A DNA stretch of 64,000 nucleotides from Planctomycetota bacterium (GCA_029259745.1 JAJDEO010000028.1:124001-188000); one strand, 5' to 3'; counted from the first letter of the stretch, positions 1-9,716 are shown. The notes: generated from the letters alone by a model not told the origin. A program made the numbers and translations.

Positions 1-464
1 TTCGACCACGTGGAGCTGATCGGGATGCCGGCGGCATTCGGTGCACCGTCGGGCTCGACGCGGTCGGGTTCGTCGCGTGCGAGCTCGGCGGCGCGCGCGA
101 GGTCGGCGACGGCGCGCTCGAACTTTCGCAACGTGATCCAACGATGCCCGCGATGGCGGAGCAGGCGCGCACTGTTCGGGTGTCGCTCGAGTGCGGTGCT
201 GAAAGTGTCGACGGCGTCGCGGTACCGGCCGAGGTAGGCCTGGCGACGTCCGTACCAGACCCAGCTCATCTCGTCGCTCTCGTTGCCGTGGAGCGCCTCC
301 CGCGCGATGTGCAGATCAAGCTCGAGACGCTCACGGGTTTCTGCGTCGAGAACCGGGCGCATCAAAGGCGCGCCAAGCAGAGACGTGGCTTCGCGACGCT
401 CTGTGGACGATATGCAGGCAGGAAGCGCGATGCAGACGACGAGCAAACAGGTGAGGAGTTTCAT
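1..464 (-). CDS. TPR-repeat lipoprotein, partial (C-terminus outside window)
   Basis: Reading leftward from an ATG at 464, the frame stays open to the window edge, so the gene is partial. The N-terminus is a lipoprotein signal: a charged start, a hydrophobic run and a lipobox ending LPAC with Cys at residue 17. From about residue 65 two helical repeats of TPR type are visible (YLGRYRDAVDTFSTALERHP, then LRKFERAVADLARAAEL), each with the small/aromatic spacing of a tetratricopeptide repeat. The product is probably a lipid-anchored scaffold or binding protein facing the periplasm; the partner is unknown. It lies 164 bp downstream of the sulfatase on the same strand and could be co-transcribed with it. 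TPR identity is confident; function is not. Confidence 0.75.
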   Translation of the reverse strand, partial: MKLLTCLLVVCIALPACISSTERREATSLLGAPLMRPVLDAETRERLELDLHIAREALHGNESDEMSWVWYGRRQAYLGRYRDAVDTFSTALERHPNSARLLRHRGHRWITLRKFERAVADLARAAELARDEPDRVEPDGAPNAAGIPISSTWS

Positions 465-628
465 GAATCCGAGCGTAACCAACGCGTCCCCGGCTCTCAC
501 GAATCGCTTCCGTCTGCGCGACCCTCGTTTCCGGCGAACGTTCGTCGCCGCGATCGACCGACGCTTGGAGCAGCGCCTCCGTGGGGCGGGCAGCACGTGT
601 TACCGCGGAGAGCCAATGCTCGTGAAAC

Positions 629-2179
629 TCAGGGTACGGTGTCGCCGTACTCGATACGGAGTTCCTCGAGGCGCAGGGCAAGCGCGGCGCGCACGTCGCG
701 GTAGGCCGGCTCGTCGTGCACGCTGCGTAGCTCGTCGGGATCGTCGGCGAGATCGAAGAGCTCCCACTCGCCATGCTCGTAGTACGAGATGAGCTTGTAG
801 CGATCGGTGCGGACGCCGACGTGGCGCGCGACGCGATGCGGCTGGGGGTACTCGGTGTAGTGGTAGTAGACGGCGTCGCGCCAGGCGGGCGGCGTCGTGC
901 CTGACATGAACGGCAGGAGGCTCGCACCGTGCGTGTCCATCGGGGTCTCGACGCCCGCGACGTCGAGCAACGTTGCCGCGAAGTCGGTGTTCTGCGTGAG
1001 AGCTTCGATGCGCGTGCCTGGGTCGATCACACGCGGCCACTTCATCACGAGCGGCATGCGTAGGCTCTCCTCGTACATCCAGCGCTTGTCGTACCAGCCG
1101 TGATCACCGAGGTAGAAACCCTGGTCGGAGCAGTAGATGACGAGCGTGTCGTCGGACAGCTCGAGGTCGTCGAGGGTCTCCAAGAGTTCGCCGATGCCAT
1201 CGTCGACAGCCGCGACGCAGCGCAGGTAATCCTTCATGTAGCGCTGATACTTCCAGCGGACGAGATCGTCGCCCTGGAGGTTCGCGTTGCGGAAGGCGGC
1301 ATTGCGCGGCTCGTAGGCGCGACGCCACGCCTCGCGCTGATCAGGGGACATACGATCGAGGCGCCCCTGCGCCCAGCGATCCGGGCCCGTGAGTTCGGCG
1401 TCGTCGGCTGGCGCGACCTTGAGGTCATAGAACTCCCAGAGGTGGTCTGCGATGGACATCTCACTATCACGCGCGACCGAGGCGCGTCCTTCGTAGTCGT
1501 CGAACAACGTCGCCGGCTCGGGGAGATCGCGGCCTTCGAAGAGTGCGTGGTGTTCGGGGCCCGGCATCCACTCGCGATGCGGCGCCTTGTGCTGCACCAT
1601 CAACAGGAACGGTTCGTCGTCCGAGCGCTCCGTGTGCAGCCAGTCGATGGCGAGGTCGGTGATGATGTCGGTGACGTAGCCTTCGCGCTGCTGACTGCCC
1701 GTGGCCGTCTTGAAGTCGGGGTTGTAGTAGTGCCCCTGGCCGGGCAGGACGTCCCACGAGTCGAACCCCGTCGGGTCGCTGCGCAGATGCCACTTGCCGA
1801 TCAGGGCGGTCTGGTAGCCGGCGTCTTGGAGGCGCTGCGGAAACGTGGCAAGCGTCCCATCGAAGGTCTCCGAGTTTCCGCGGACGCCGTGGGCGTGGCT
1901 GTGAAGTCCCGTCAAGATCGTGGCGCGGCTCGGCGCGCAGATCGAGTTGCCGCAGAACGTGTTCGTGAAGAGGGCGCCGTCGGCGGCGAGGGCGTCGATG
2001 TTCGGTGTGACCGACGGATAGATCGAGTTGTAGGCGCCGATCGCGTGGGCGGCGTGGTCGTCGGTGAGGATGAACACGATGTTGGGGCGACGAGCCAGAT
2101 TCGCTTGCACTTCGGGCGCGCCCTGGCACGCGGCGAGAGCGAACGCGAGAGCAGTCCATCGAGCGAGACGAAGGGTCAT
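629..2179 (-). CDS. Sulfatase (type I, formylglycine-dependent), lipoprotein
   Basis: Arylsulfatase-superfamily enzyme that hydrolyses sulfate esters, probably on sulfated glycans, after export. The chosen start gives MTLRLARW and a lipobox LAAC with Cys at residue 18; an ATG 36 bp upstream (2215) is also in frame but only adds a non-hydrophobic leader. The metal-binding TDDH motif is at residues 39-42. The maturation motif C-A-P-S-R starts at Cys81, the residue converted to formylglycine. GKWHL and the later GDHGWYDKRWMYEES block are typical of the family, as is the C-terminal region resembling DUF4976. The length (516 aa) is normal. It is divergent from the neighbouring oxidoreductase, sharing a 180-bp promoter region. 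Its sequence style is nearest to N-acetylglucosamine-6-sulfate/heparan-type sulfatases, but the substrate is inference. Confidence 0.93.
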   Translation of the reverse strand: MTLRLARWTALAFALAACQGAPEVQANLARRPNIVFILTDDHAAHAIGAYNSIYPSVTPNIDALAADGALFTNTFCGNSICAPSRATILTGLHSHAHGVRGNSETFDGTLATFPQRLQDAGYQTALIGKWHLRSDPTGFDSWDVLPGQGHYYNPDFKTATGSQQREGYVTDIITDLAIDWLHTERSDDEPFLLMVQHKAPHREWMPGPEHHALFEGRDLPEPATLFDDYEGRASVARDSEMSIADHLWEFYDLKVAPADDAELTGPDRWAQGRLDRMSPDQREAWRRAYEPRNAAFRNANLQGDDLVRWKYQRYMKDYLRCVAAVDDGIGELLETLDDLELSDDTLVIYCSDQGFYLGDHGWYDKRWMYEESLRMPLVMKWPRVIDPGTRIEALTQNTDFAATLLDVAGVETPMDTHGASLLPFMSGTTPPAWRDAVYYHYTEYPQPHRVARHVGVRTDRYKLISYYEHGEWELFDLADDPDELRSVHDEPAYRDVRAALALRLEELRIEYGDTVP

Positions 2180-2359
2180 CGGAAACGCTTCCGTGAGGGG
2201 CGACGTGGCGTGCATCGGGCGAGCTGCAACACTTTGCTGCTTTGCGACTTTACTGCTTCGCCGTCTCGAGGTCCTGGCTGCGTCCGAACTTCAGCCGCCG
2301 CATCGAGTATCGTGCGAGGCGCTGTCCTCATCCCTTCGCACTCGACGAGTCACTACGCC

Positions 2360-3706
2360 ATGACCACTCGCCGCACCTTCCTCAAGCGCGCAACAGCTGC
2401 GGGCCTCGTTGTCGGTTCCGCCCCGTTTCTTGCGACGAGCTGTGCCGCGCCGCGGCGCCACATGGCCGCGGGACGGCGGATGCGTCATGCGTGCATCGGC
2501 GTGGGTGGAATGGGGGGCGCCGATCTCGATCGGATCGCATCGCACGACGACGTTGACATCGTTGCGCTGTGTGATGTCGACGCGGGCACACTCGCCGCAG
2601 CGCTCGAGCGCGTTCCGTCTGCGCGCGTGTACTCCGACTGGCGCGAACTCCTCGATGCCGAACGCGGGCTGATCGACTCCGTCAGCATCAGCACGCCCGA
2701 CCACATGCATGCGCCGATCGGCCTCGCGGCGATGCGGCGCGGGTTGCACGTCTACTGTCAGAAGCCTCTCAGCCACACCGTGTTCGAGGCGCGCCTCATG
2801 GCCGACACCGCACGCCGCTACGGTGTCGTCACTCAGCTCGGTATTCAGAACCACTCAGGCGTGAACTTCCGCCGCGCGTTGCAGATCTTGGAGTCCGGCG
2901 TGACCGGGCCGGTGCACGAGGTCCACGTCTGGAGCGATCGTCCGGCTGGCTGGTGGCCGCAGGATGTCGGCCGTCCCGAGGGCTCGGATCCGATTCCGAC
3001 GGATCTCGACTGGAACGGTTGGCTCGGCGTCGCGCCTGCGCGCCCTTTCAAGGAAGGCGCCTACCACGCCTTCGCCTGGCGCGGCTTCAAGGACTTCGGT
3101 ACGGGCGCGCAGGGCGACATGGGGTGTCACCTCATGGATCCCGTGCCGTGGTTCCTCGGCTTGATGACGCCGAAGAGCGTGCGCTCCGAAGGGCCGGCTC
3201 CGAACGGCGAGACCTTCCCTGCGTGGTCGGAGGTGCACTACGAGTTCGACGCCGGCAATGCCTTATGTGACCCGCGCGGCGTACACGTCGTCTGGCGTGA
3301 CGGCGGCAAGTTGCCCGACGCGTTGCTCGAGGAGTGGAACGCGGGCGAGGACGTCTATGCGAACGCGGCACTGCTCGTCGGGCGCGACGTCACGATGCTT
3401 GCCAGTCCGTACGACGACTGCCGGTTGCTCACGCGCAACGGCGACCTGGAGGTCGAGCTCCCCGAGCTACCCAAGATCGATCACTGGCACCAGTGGGTCG
3501 AGGCCTGCTTCGGACGCGAAGAGCCGCGGACGCCGTTCTCGTACGGCGCTCCTCTCACGGAGACGGCGCTGCTGGGCAACATCGCCCTCGAGTTCCCCGG
3601 CGAGACGCTGACCTGGGACGCCGCGGCGATGCGCTTCCCTGGCCGCGCCGATGCCGACGCCCTGCTGAGCAAGACCTACCGTCGTGGGTGGGAGCTGCGC
3701 GCCTGA
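2360..3706 (+). CDS. Gfo/Idh/MocA family oxidoreductase, Tat-exported
   Basis: NAD(P)-dependent sugar or inositol dehydrogenase-like protein. The ATG at 2360 is preferred over the longer open frame because it starts directly with a twin-arginine signal (TTRRTFLKRA, then a hydrophobic segment and an Ala/Cys-rich end). The Rossmann nucleotide-binding site reads ACIGVGGMGG near residue 50. The conserved EKP-type catalytic Lys motif appears as CQKPLSH, the variant common in planctomycete members. The C-terminal part has the expected substrate-domain blocks (GDMGCHLMDP, then IDHWHQWVEAC). The 448-aa length fits. It is divergent from the sulfatase, a pairing often seen where glycan-degradation genes cluster. 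The substrate is unknown. Export by Tat implies cofactor is loaded in the cytoplasm. Confidence 0.92.
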   Translation: MTTRRTFLKRATAAGLVVGSAPFLATSCAAPRRHMAAGRRMRHACIGVGGMGGADLDRIASHDDVDIVALCDVDAGTLAAALERVPSARVYSDWRELLDAERGLIDSVSISTPDHMHAPIGLAAMRRGLHVYCQKPLSHTVFEARLMADTARRYGVVTQLGIQNHSGVNFRRALQILESGVTGPVHEVHVWSDRPAGWWPQDVGRPEGSDPIPTDLDWNGWLGVAPARPFKEGAYHAFAWRGFKDFGTGAQGDMGCHLMDPVPWFLGLMTPKSVRSEGPAPNGETFPAWSEVHYEFDAGNALCDPRGVHVVWRDGGKLPDALLEEWNAGEDVYANAALLVGRDVTMLASPYDDCRLLTRNGDLEVELPELPKIDHWHQWVEACFGREEPRTPFSYGAPLTETALLGNIALEFPGETLTWDAAAMRFPGRADADALLSKTYRRGWELRA

Positions 3707-3730
3707 CGCGCATGCGCGCCCAGCACAGCG

Positions 3731-3748
3731 GACGACGGTTGCGTCGTC
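3731..3748. terminator. Small hairpin between convergent genes
   Basis: Perfect 6-bp arms GACGAC/GTCGTC around a 6-nt loop lie in the 83-bp gap between two convergent genes. There is no T-tract on either side, so a role as bidirectional terminator is only suggested by position. Confidence 0.25.
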
Positions 3749-3789
3749 GTTGCAATGCTCGCGGGCGGCGTGGGCGACAGGACCGGTCG

Positions 3790-6700
3790 CTACTTCGCGA
3801 ACGCCGCGTGTTTGCGGTTGCCGTTGGCGGCGACGTAGGCGACGAGGTCGAGGATCTCCTCAGATGTCAGCGTCACGAGCAGGCCTGGCGGCATGGCCGA
3901 ACTCATGAGTGCGCGCTTCTCGCGCACCTCATCGAGCGGGACGGTCGTGACGTCGTCGGGTTCGTAGAGGTTCTCGATGACCTGGAGCGCATCACCATCC
4001 TCGCCAACGATCAGACCGACGACCGATAAGCCGTTCGTGAGGTCGACGGCGTACATGCGGTGGCTGTCGTCGATCGTGAGCGATGGCTGGAGGATGTGCA
4101 GGAGGATCTCGGCTTCGGTGTAGTTCGTCGCGACGGCCGTGAGGTCGGCGCCGACCGCGCCACCTTGCCCTTGCACGTTGTGGCACTTCGAACAGCTCGC
4201 CACCGTGAACATCTCTTCACCACGCGCGAAGTCACGTCGGCGCAGCGGCACGGCGAAGGCGCCGTCGAAATCGGAGACCTCCCACATGTTCACGACGCCG
4301 CGCCCGTGTGTCGCCGCGCCACCGAGCAGCTCCTCGGGCGAGTAGAAGCCGACCTTGTCGAGTGTGGCGGCACGCACGTCGCGCACCGTGTCGGGCTTGA
4401 CGATCGAAGCGTTGTTGCCGAAGGCGTTGCGGACATAGGTCAAGACGTCGGCGATCTCGTCGTCGTCGAGGAGCGCGCCGAAGGGCGTCATCGGGACGAG
4501 CCCGGGGTAGGTGCGGCCCTTCACGTCGATCGGCCCGAGCAACCCGTGCAGCGTCAGCTTGATCAGGCGCTCCTCGTCCTGCGTGGCCCACACGGTGTCT
4601 GCGAGCGGCGGGAACCCGGCCGCCGTGAGTCCCTGGCCGTCGGGCTGATGACACGTCGAGCAATGCCCGTCGCGTTCGTAGATCTCGGCGCCGCGCAGGA
4701 ACTGCTCGCGCGCCGTCGCCGCGAGGTGGGCGGGCACGTCGATGATGCGCTCCTCGACGATCGACTGGTTGTTCAGGTGTGCCTGGGCCGTGAGGTACGG
4801 GGTGTCGAGCCACGGGTCGCCGAAGATGCTCGGCGACTCGATCTTCACGTCGAGCTCCGCGAGCTTTGCACCGTCGGCCGACGTGAAGACGATCTGTGCC
4901 GGGCTGAACCGAGTTTCGTAACCCGGTCGGTTCCAGATCTTGATCGCGTCGATGACGCGCGGCGGGTCGAAGTGCACGGCGATCCAAGGGTTCTCTTCCG
5001 TGCTCGTGTGCGAGAAGTTCCCGAGCTCGCCGTCGACGAGGTTGGCGATCGGATACATGCCGTCGTTGTACTCCGACGACTGGCGCAGCGTCGCGAGCTG
5101 CGTGACGTCGTGCCCCTCGCTCATGATCTCCAGCTCGGCGAGGTTGATGATGCCGGCGTCGTTGCGGACCGTCATCGTGACATCGCTAACCGCCGACCGG
5201 GCGATCGCGGGGTGGCGCAGCGTGATGCGTCGTCCGCGATCTTCGAGGACCACGTGCTGCGGGCCGTCGTCTGCCGGCGCCGGCTCGATGTGACTCGTCG
5301 ACGCTTCGAGCACGCTCGTGCCTTCGTCGCGCTCGAGCCACGACGCCGCCACGATGGCCTCGAGCTTCACGCGCCCGTGCTCGTCCTTGGCGGCTTCGCG
5401 CAACAGCCCGACGTGCTCGGGGATCCGGTGTCCGCTGTAGCGCAGCACGCGCACGGCCGCGGCACGCGCACGGTGATCCTCCGACCGTAAGACCCGCCGC
5501 AAGAGCGTCTCGTCGACGCGGTCGAGCCCCCACGTGACCCACAGCGCCTCGAGCAAGTGGTGCTCGTGATTCGGGTCGTTGGCGTCAAGCTGACCGACCC
5601 AATCGTCGAGTGCCGCGAGGACCGCGTCGGCATCGCGACCGCGCAACTCACGGCGCGTGCGCGACCGTGAGCGGTCCTCGGGGAGCTTGAGATTCTCGAG
5701 CAGCACGTCGATCGGCGCGCCTGCGATCTGTGCAGGTTCGACGAGCGGTCGGCTCGGGTACGTGACGCGATAGATGCGTCCGTGGGCGTGATCGCGCAGC
5801 GGGTCGCGCGCGTTGTGCTGCATGTGGCCGATCAGCGGGTTGTGCCAGTCGACGAGGTACAGCGATCCGTCGGGCGCGACCTCGATGTCGACGGGGCGGT
5901 AGTTGCTGTCGGTCGACGACGTGAGGTCCTGGCGCCAGCGCGTGTCGAAGCCCGTGCCGTCCTCGAGCATGCGGTGCTGCTTCGTGCCGAGGAAGCCGAT
6001 GTTGTTGTTGAGCAACATGTCGCCCTGGACGTCGTCCGGGAAATGCCGGCTACTCAGGAACTCGATTCCGGACGTCGGGCGCACGCGGTGCGCTGGTTCG
6101 ATGAGATTGCGGCTGCCCGGCGTCGAGACGCCGTAGCGCGGCTTGATCGTCCCCGGCAACATCCACTCGGTCGTGGCGCCGGACGTGTGCAGGAAGAAGT
6201 GCTGTCCCCAGGCGTCGAACGCGACGCCCCAGGGGTTGGGGATCGAGAGCTGAGCGTGACGCTCGAGATGCCGACGCTGCGGTGCGAAGCGATAGAATCC
6301 GCCGTTGGTGCCGCGCACAGGGCCGTAAGGTGTCTCGACATTCGTGCGCAGGAAGACGCCCTCGCACATGAACAGCGCGCCGGACGGGTCGGTGGCGAAG
6401 GCGCTGATGGCGTGGTGCGTGTCGTGGTCGTCGAAGCCGCTGAAGATGATCTCGCGCTCGTCGGCGCGGTCATCGCCGTCGCGGTCGCGCAGCAGCACGA
6501 GGTTGATGCCTTGCGACAGGTAGACGCCCTCGGGCGCGAACTCGAAGCCCATCGGGAGGTGCAGGCCGTCGGCGAAGACGGTCTGCTTGTCGGCCTTGCC
6601 GTCGCCGTCGGTGTCTTCGAGGATCAGCAGCTTGTCGTCGGGGCGCGGGTCGCCGGGGCGATAGTGCGGGTAGCTCGGCATCGTCGCGACCCAGAGTCGG

Positions 6701-7923
6701 CCGGCGTTGTCGAACGACAGCTGCACCGGGTTGGCGAGGTCGGGGAACTCCTTCTCCGTCGCCCACTGCTCGATCGCGTAGCCCTCGGGGACGCGGATCA
6801 TCGCGCGCGCGGCTTCACCTTCGAGGAACGTCGGGGCGGTGCTCTTCCCGCCCGGCGTGTAGTTCGTCTCGACGGGTGGGAGCGTGGACGTTTCGGCATC
6901 GCGCTCAGCGAGGTCGACGACGCGGCCGTGCAGCGCTTCCCAGATCGCATGATCGCGGATGGCCGTCATCTCGCGGATCTTCGTGAGCTCGAAGGGATAG
7001 TTGTCGGGGCCGAAGGGGTCGTGGCGGCGGCCGAACACGTGCACACCGTTGGGGATCTTGAAGTCGTTGATCCAAAACCAGTTCTTCTCCATCACGGCGT
7101 CGTGGACGAGCGTGCGGTGAGGCTGCGGCGAGCGCGCCGGCGTGTCGAAGATGCTGTCGACCAAGAACGCCGAGAAGAGCTCGTAGCCGGTGGCGTTGAG
7201 CAGTGCGCCGTCGGCAGTCAGCGGTTCGACCGACGACGCGTACCACCCGAGCGAAGCGTTGAACGCGTTGACGAACAGCACGTCGTGCTCTGCTGCGACG
7301 CCGTCCATCACCGCCGTGTAGGCCGCGAGGTTTGCGTTCTTGCGCGTGCCGTCGGGGACGTTCAGCTTGTCCGAGCGATCCTCGAACGCGATCGGCGAGA
7401 TCAGCACGAGCTGGGGCGGTGTGTCGTTTCCGTAGGTCTGCTGGAGCGTGTGCGCGAGGAAGGCGTCGAGCTCGCCACGGAAGTTCTCGATGCCCGCGCG
7501 CCCGCCGAACGATTCGTTGAAACCGAAGAACGCGAGGATGACGTCCGGCTCGAGCGTCGTCAGCCACTCTTCTTCCGTTGCGAAGTGCCCGATGCCGGCG
7601 GCGATGTTCCCGTCGGCGTAGGGCGCGTGAAAGGCCTCGGCACCCGGGAAGCCGAGCTGATTGCTGCGTCCCGAGTGTGGGCGAAAGCTCGGCGTGTTGC
7701 CCTCGTCGCACATGTTGCGCAGGAGCAGTCGGTGCCCGGGGTAACGCAGGTGCAGCTCGGTCTCGAAGTGTCCGAAGTGCACCATGCGTGACCCGAGGCC
7801 GTTGCCGATCAGGACGACGTGCGCACCTGCGTCGAGGTCGACGAGATCGGCGGGCGTGGCTTCGAGCGTCGCACAGAGGCAGGCGAGTGCGACGAGTGCG
7901 GACGCGAGGCGGGGGAGAGTCAT
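3790..7923 (-). CDS. Giant secreted dehydrogenase: SGNH + PVC propeller + F5/8C + two heme c motifs
   Basis: 1377-aa exported multidomain protein. The start at 7923 gives a clean Sec signal (MTLPRLASALVALACLCATLEA). Residues about 25-300 resemble an SGNH/GDSL esterase (IGNGLGSRM, GFNESFGG). Residues about 350-720 form the 'putative membrane-bound dehydrogenase' propeller typical of Planctomycetes and Verrucomicrobia (ILEDTDGDGKADKQTVF, VDWHNPLIGHMQHN). A HEAT-like stretch follows, then an F5/8C (discoidin-like) segment with ENPWIAVHFDPPRVIDAIKI. Two cytochrome c sites come next: CSTCH near residue 1085 and CSKCH near 1242. The likely role is periplasmic or surface oxidation of a sugar-type substrate with electron transfer through heme. 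The substrate is unknown. An upstream in-frame start at 7971 is less likely because it precedes the signal peptide. Confidence 0.9.
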   Translation of the reverse strand: MTLPRLASALVALACLCATLEATPADLVDLDAGAHVVLIGNGLGSRMVHFGHFETELHLRYPGHRLLLRNMCDEGNTPSFRPHSGRSNQLGFPGAEAFHAPYADGNIAAGIGHFATEEEWLTTLEPDVILAFFGFNESFGGRAGIENFRGELDAFLAHTLQQTYGNDTPPQLVLISPIAFEDRSDKLNVPDGTRKNANLAAYTAVMDGVAAEHDVLFVNAFNASLGWYASSVEPLTADGALLNATGYELFSAFLVDSIFDTPARSPQPHRTLVHDAVMEKNWFWINDFKIPNGVHVFGRRHDPFGPDNYPFELTKIREMTAIRDHAIWEALHGRVVDLAERDAETSTLPPVETNYTPGGKSTAPTFLEGEAARAMIRVPEGYAIEQWATEKEFPDLANPVQLSFDNAGRLWVATMPSYPHYRPGDPRPDDKLLILEDTDGDGKADKQTVFADGLHLPMGFEFAPEGVYLSQGINLVLLRDRDGDDRADEREIIFSGFDDHDTHHAISAFATDPSGALFMCEGVFLRTNVETPYGPVRGTNGGFYRFAPQRRHLERHAQLSIPNPWGVAFDAWGQHFFLHTSGATTEWMLPGTIKPRYGVSTPGSRNLIEPAHRVRPTSGIEFLSSRHFPDDVQGDMLLNNNIGFLGTKQHRMLEDGTGFDTRWRQDLTSSTDSNYRPVDIEVAPDGSLYLVDWHNPLIGHMQHNARDPLRDHAHGRIYRVTYPSRPLVEPAQIAGAPIDVLLENLKLPEDRSRSRTRRELRGRDADAVLAALDDWVGQLDANDPNHEHHLLEALWVTWGLDRVDETLLRRVLRSEDHRARAAAVRVLRYSGHRIPEHVGLLREAAKDEHGRVKLEAIVAASWLERDEGTSVLEASTSHIEPAPADDGPQHVVLEDRGRRITLRHPAIARSAVSDVTMTVRNDAGIINLAELEIMSEGHDVTQLATLRQSSEYNDGMYPIANLVDGELGNFSHTSTEENPWIAVHFDPPRVIDAIKIWNRPGYETRFSPAQIVFTSADGAKLAELDVKIESPSIFGDPWLDTPYLTAQAHLNNQSIVEERIIDVPAHLAATAREQFLRGAEIYERDGHCSTCHQPDGQGLTAAGFPPLADTVWATQDEERLIKLTLHGLLGPIDVKGRTYPGLVPMTPFGALLDDDEIADVLTYVRNAFGNNASIVKPDTVRDVRAATLDKVGFYSPEELLGGAATHGRGVVNMWEVSDFDGAFAVPLRRRDFARGEEMFTVASCSKCHNVQGQGGAVGADLTAVATNYTEAEILLHILQPSLTIDDSHRMYAVDLTNGLSVVGLIVGEDGDALQVIENLYEPDDVTTVPLDEVREKRALMSSAMPPGLLVTLTSEEILDLVAYVAANGNRKHAAFAK

Positions 7924-8086
7924 CGTCGTCGGTCTTCTGGGGCGGGGGACTACAGCGGGAGAGCCGAGCATAGGTGCCGCGGGCGTGGTGAGTCGACCAT
8001 GGCGAACGCGTTCAGGGGCGGCGCGCCGGACGCGCGGGGTGCAGTGATCATCCTCGGACTCCGACGATCTCGCGCCGTGTCGCTCG

Positions 8087-9364
8087 TCAGCGGCGTCGCT
8101 TTCCGCGGATCAGGACGTCGATCACGCCGGGACGATCGTTGATGTAGTTCAACGCAACGCGACCGTCGGGCTCGGTGGTGACGGTTGCGGGCACCGCATT
8201 CTCCACGAGGTACCAGCCGTCGGGAAGCACGACCTTGTTGCGCGAGCGACCGAAGCTTCGGTCCCAGAGGAACTCGTGCTCGCCGCTCGCGAAGTAGCGC
8301 TGCGCGTCGGTGTAGGTCTCTTCGATGCGCAGCAGCGTGCTCGCGCCCTCCGGGACCGGGTCGAACCAGATCGCGACGACTTCGGTTTCGCTCGTCGGTG
8401 GCGTCCCGATGTCGAGCCCGCGCTCGGTGATCTCGTCGCCGCGGAGCGTCTCGACCTCGAGCACCTCGCCGGTGTCGAGCACCACGGCCGAGGGGTTCGA
8501 GGCCTTGCTGCCGGCGCGGACCACGTTGATGTAGCGGCCGACGCCCGGGCGTGTCTCTTCGTAGTCGTGATAGAGGCGGAACGAGTTGGTCTCGGGCTGC
8601 TGGAGGAAGTAGACGATGTCGCGCGTTTGTGAGGCGCGCTGCGGGATGCGGTAGCTGCCGCGCCAGACCTCGCTCGAACCGCGGTCGGGCGGCGCGTCGT
8701 TCGTCTTCGCGATGATGTCCGTCGCGAGCGCCGGGCGCACGGGCCGTGCGCGGATCTCGTAGTCGACGCCGACGGCGCCCGGGTTGATGAAGCTGAGCTC
8801 GAGTCGACCGTCTTCGCGCAGGATCAGCTGTGACGGATAGTTCACGGAGATCAGCTCGTATCCCGCAGGCAAGACGACGGCGTTGCGCTTGACGCCCAAC
8901 GTCCGGCGAAACGTGGCGACGTCGCCGTCGGCCCTGTAGCTCGCCGCGTCCTTGTACGTCTTGTCGATCAGGAGTCGGCCGCGCCCGCCGCTCGGCACAG
9001 GGCGCGCGAGGTCGACGCGGATGTACTCGCCCTCATCGGCCGCGTTGGGGACGAGTCCGCTGGCTCGCGCGTCGTCACCTTTCACCAGCGACCACTCGAG
9101 ATCCTCGCCCGTCATCCGATCGACGACGCCGTGGACGTCGGGCTCGCTCCCCGGGCGGATCGGGTTGTAGAAGCGCGTCGCGCCTGCGCGTGTCGCGCTG
9201 ACGAAGTACGTGATGCGGAAGCTTTCGCTTGCGGGGGCGAGCAGCTCGTAGCGCGTGAAGGCGTCGGCTTGAGTCTGGGCGCGCGACGTGGATTCGTCGG
9301 CTTGAGCGTCGGCGGGCACGAAGCACGCGCCGAAAGCGATGATCACGCGGAGGAAGGCCGACAT
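8087..9364 (-). CDS. Secreted protein with an internal duplication, unknown function
   Basis: 425-aa protein beginning with a Sec signal (MSAFLRVIIAFGACFVPADA); an in-frame start 39 bp upstream is possible but would precede the signal. The body is two related halves. Each has a segment ending in K-T/E-Y-x-D-A-x-x-Y, then R-x-x-G-x-x-R-N-x-V-V-L-P-x-G-(Y/W) and a final E/P-D-G-R-(L/V)-x-L-(S/N)-(F/Y)-I-N block. The pattern suggests tandem beta-sandwich domains. I do not recognise a named family and see no catalytic signature. It lies 163 bp upstream of the large dehydrogenase on the same strand and may be co-expressed with it. Its promoter side is occupied by a degraded inverted-repeat element (from 9407). 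Confidence 0.8.
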   Translation of the reverse strand: MSAFLRVIIAFGACFVPADAQADESTSRAQTQADAFTRYELLAPASESFRITYFVSATRAGATRFYNPIRPGSEPDVHGVVDRMTGEDLEWSLVKGDDARASGLVPNAADEGEYIRVDLARPVPSGGRGRLLIDKTYKDAASYRADGDVATFRRTLGVKRNAVVLPAGYELISVNYPSQLILREDGRLELSFINPGAVGVDYEIRARPVRPALATDIIAKTNDAPPDRGSSEVWRGSYRIPQRASQTRDIVYFLQQPETNSFRLYHDYEETRPGVGRYINVVRAGSKASNPSAVVLDTGEVLEVETLRGDEITERGLDIGTPPTSETEVVAIWFDPVPEGASTLLRIEETYTDAQRYFASGEHEFLWDRSFGRSRNKVVLPDGWYLVENAVPATVTTEPDGRVALNYINDRPGVIDVLIRGKRRR

Positions 9365-9406
9365 TTCGTTCTCGCTCGAAGGGTGTGCTCTGTTGACGCG
9401 CAACTC

Positions 9407-9536
9407 GAGCCCGGATTATTCACGGACGATCTCCTGCGGTTGCATCTGAATCCTTCCCGGCAGCGTCCAAGCGCGGTTTCTGATCCTCATCGGCCAAGAC
9501 TGGTCGGAAGCAGCGCGTCGCTTCACCAGAAAGGCC
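9407..9536 (-). repeat. Degraded copy of the ~187-bp inverted-repeat (MITE-like) element
   Basis: The stretch resembles the reverse complement of the intact element at 24416-24603. It has the end TTATTCACGGACGATCT, then CTGCGGTTGCATCTGA, and further on TGATCCTCATCGGCCAA. The opposite terminal repeat is not recognisable, so this copy is truncated or decayed. It sits directly upstream of the secreted unknown gene (start 9364) and contains no gene. The rest of the 9365-9716 gap shows nothing else I can name. Confidence 0.6.
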
Positions 9537-9716
9537 CAGCCGCGCCGTCGCCACGATCGTCGATGGAAGACGCGGATCTCTCGGACGGTGTGTCATTCCG
9601 ACCAGCGCGGCTCCCTGTGAGCCGAACTCCGTCGTGCAGTTCTCGGCGGCGTCGCGACGTCCGGTGTCCCGACCACGGCACTGCGCGCACGGTCGCGATG
9701 GCGTACTCTCCGAGGC

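Noticed and set aside
1100..2359. N-terminal extension of the Gfo/Idh/MocA reading frame
   Set aside because: It lies antisense to the sulfatase and precedes a clear twin-arginine signal start at 2360; the upstream part is a shadow.
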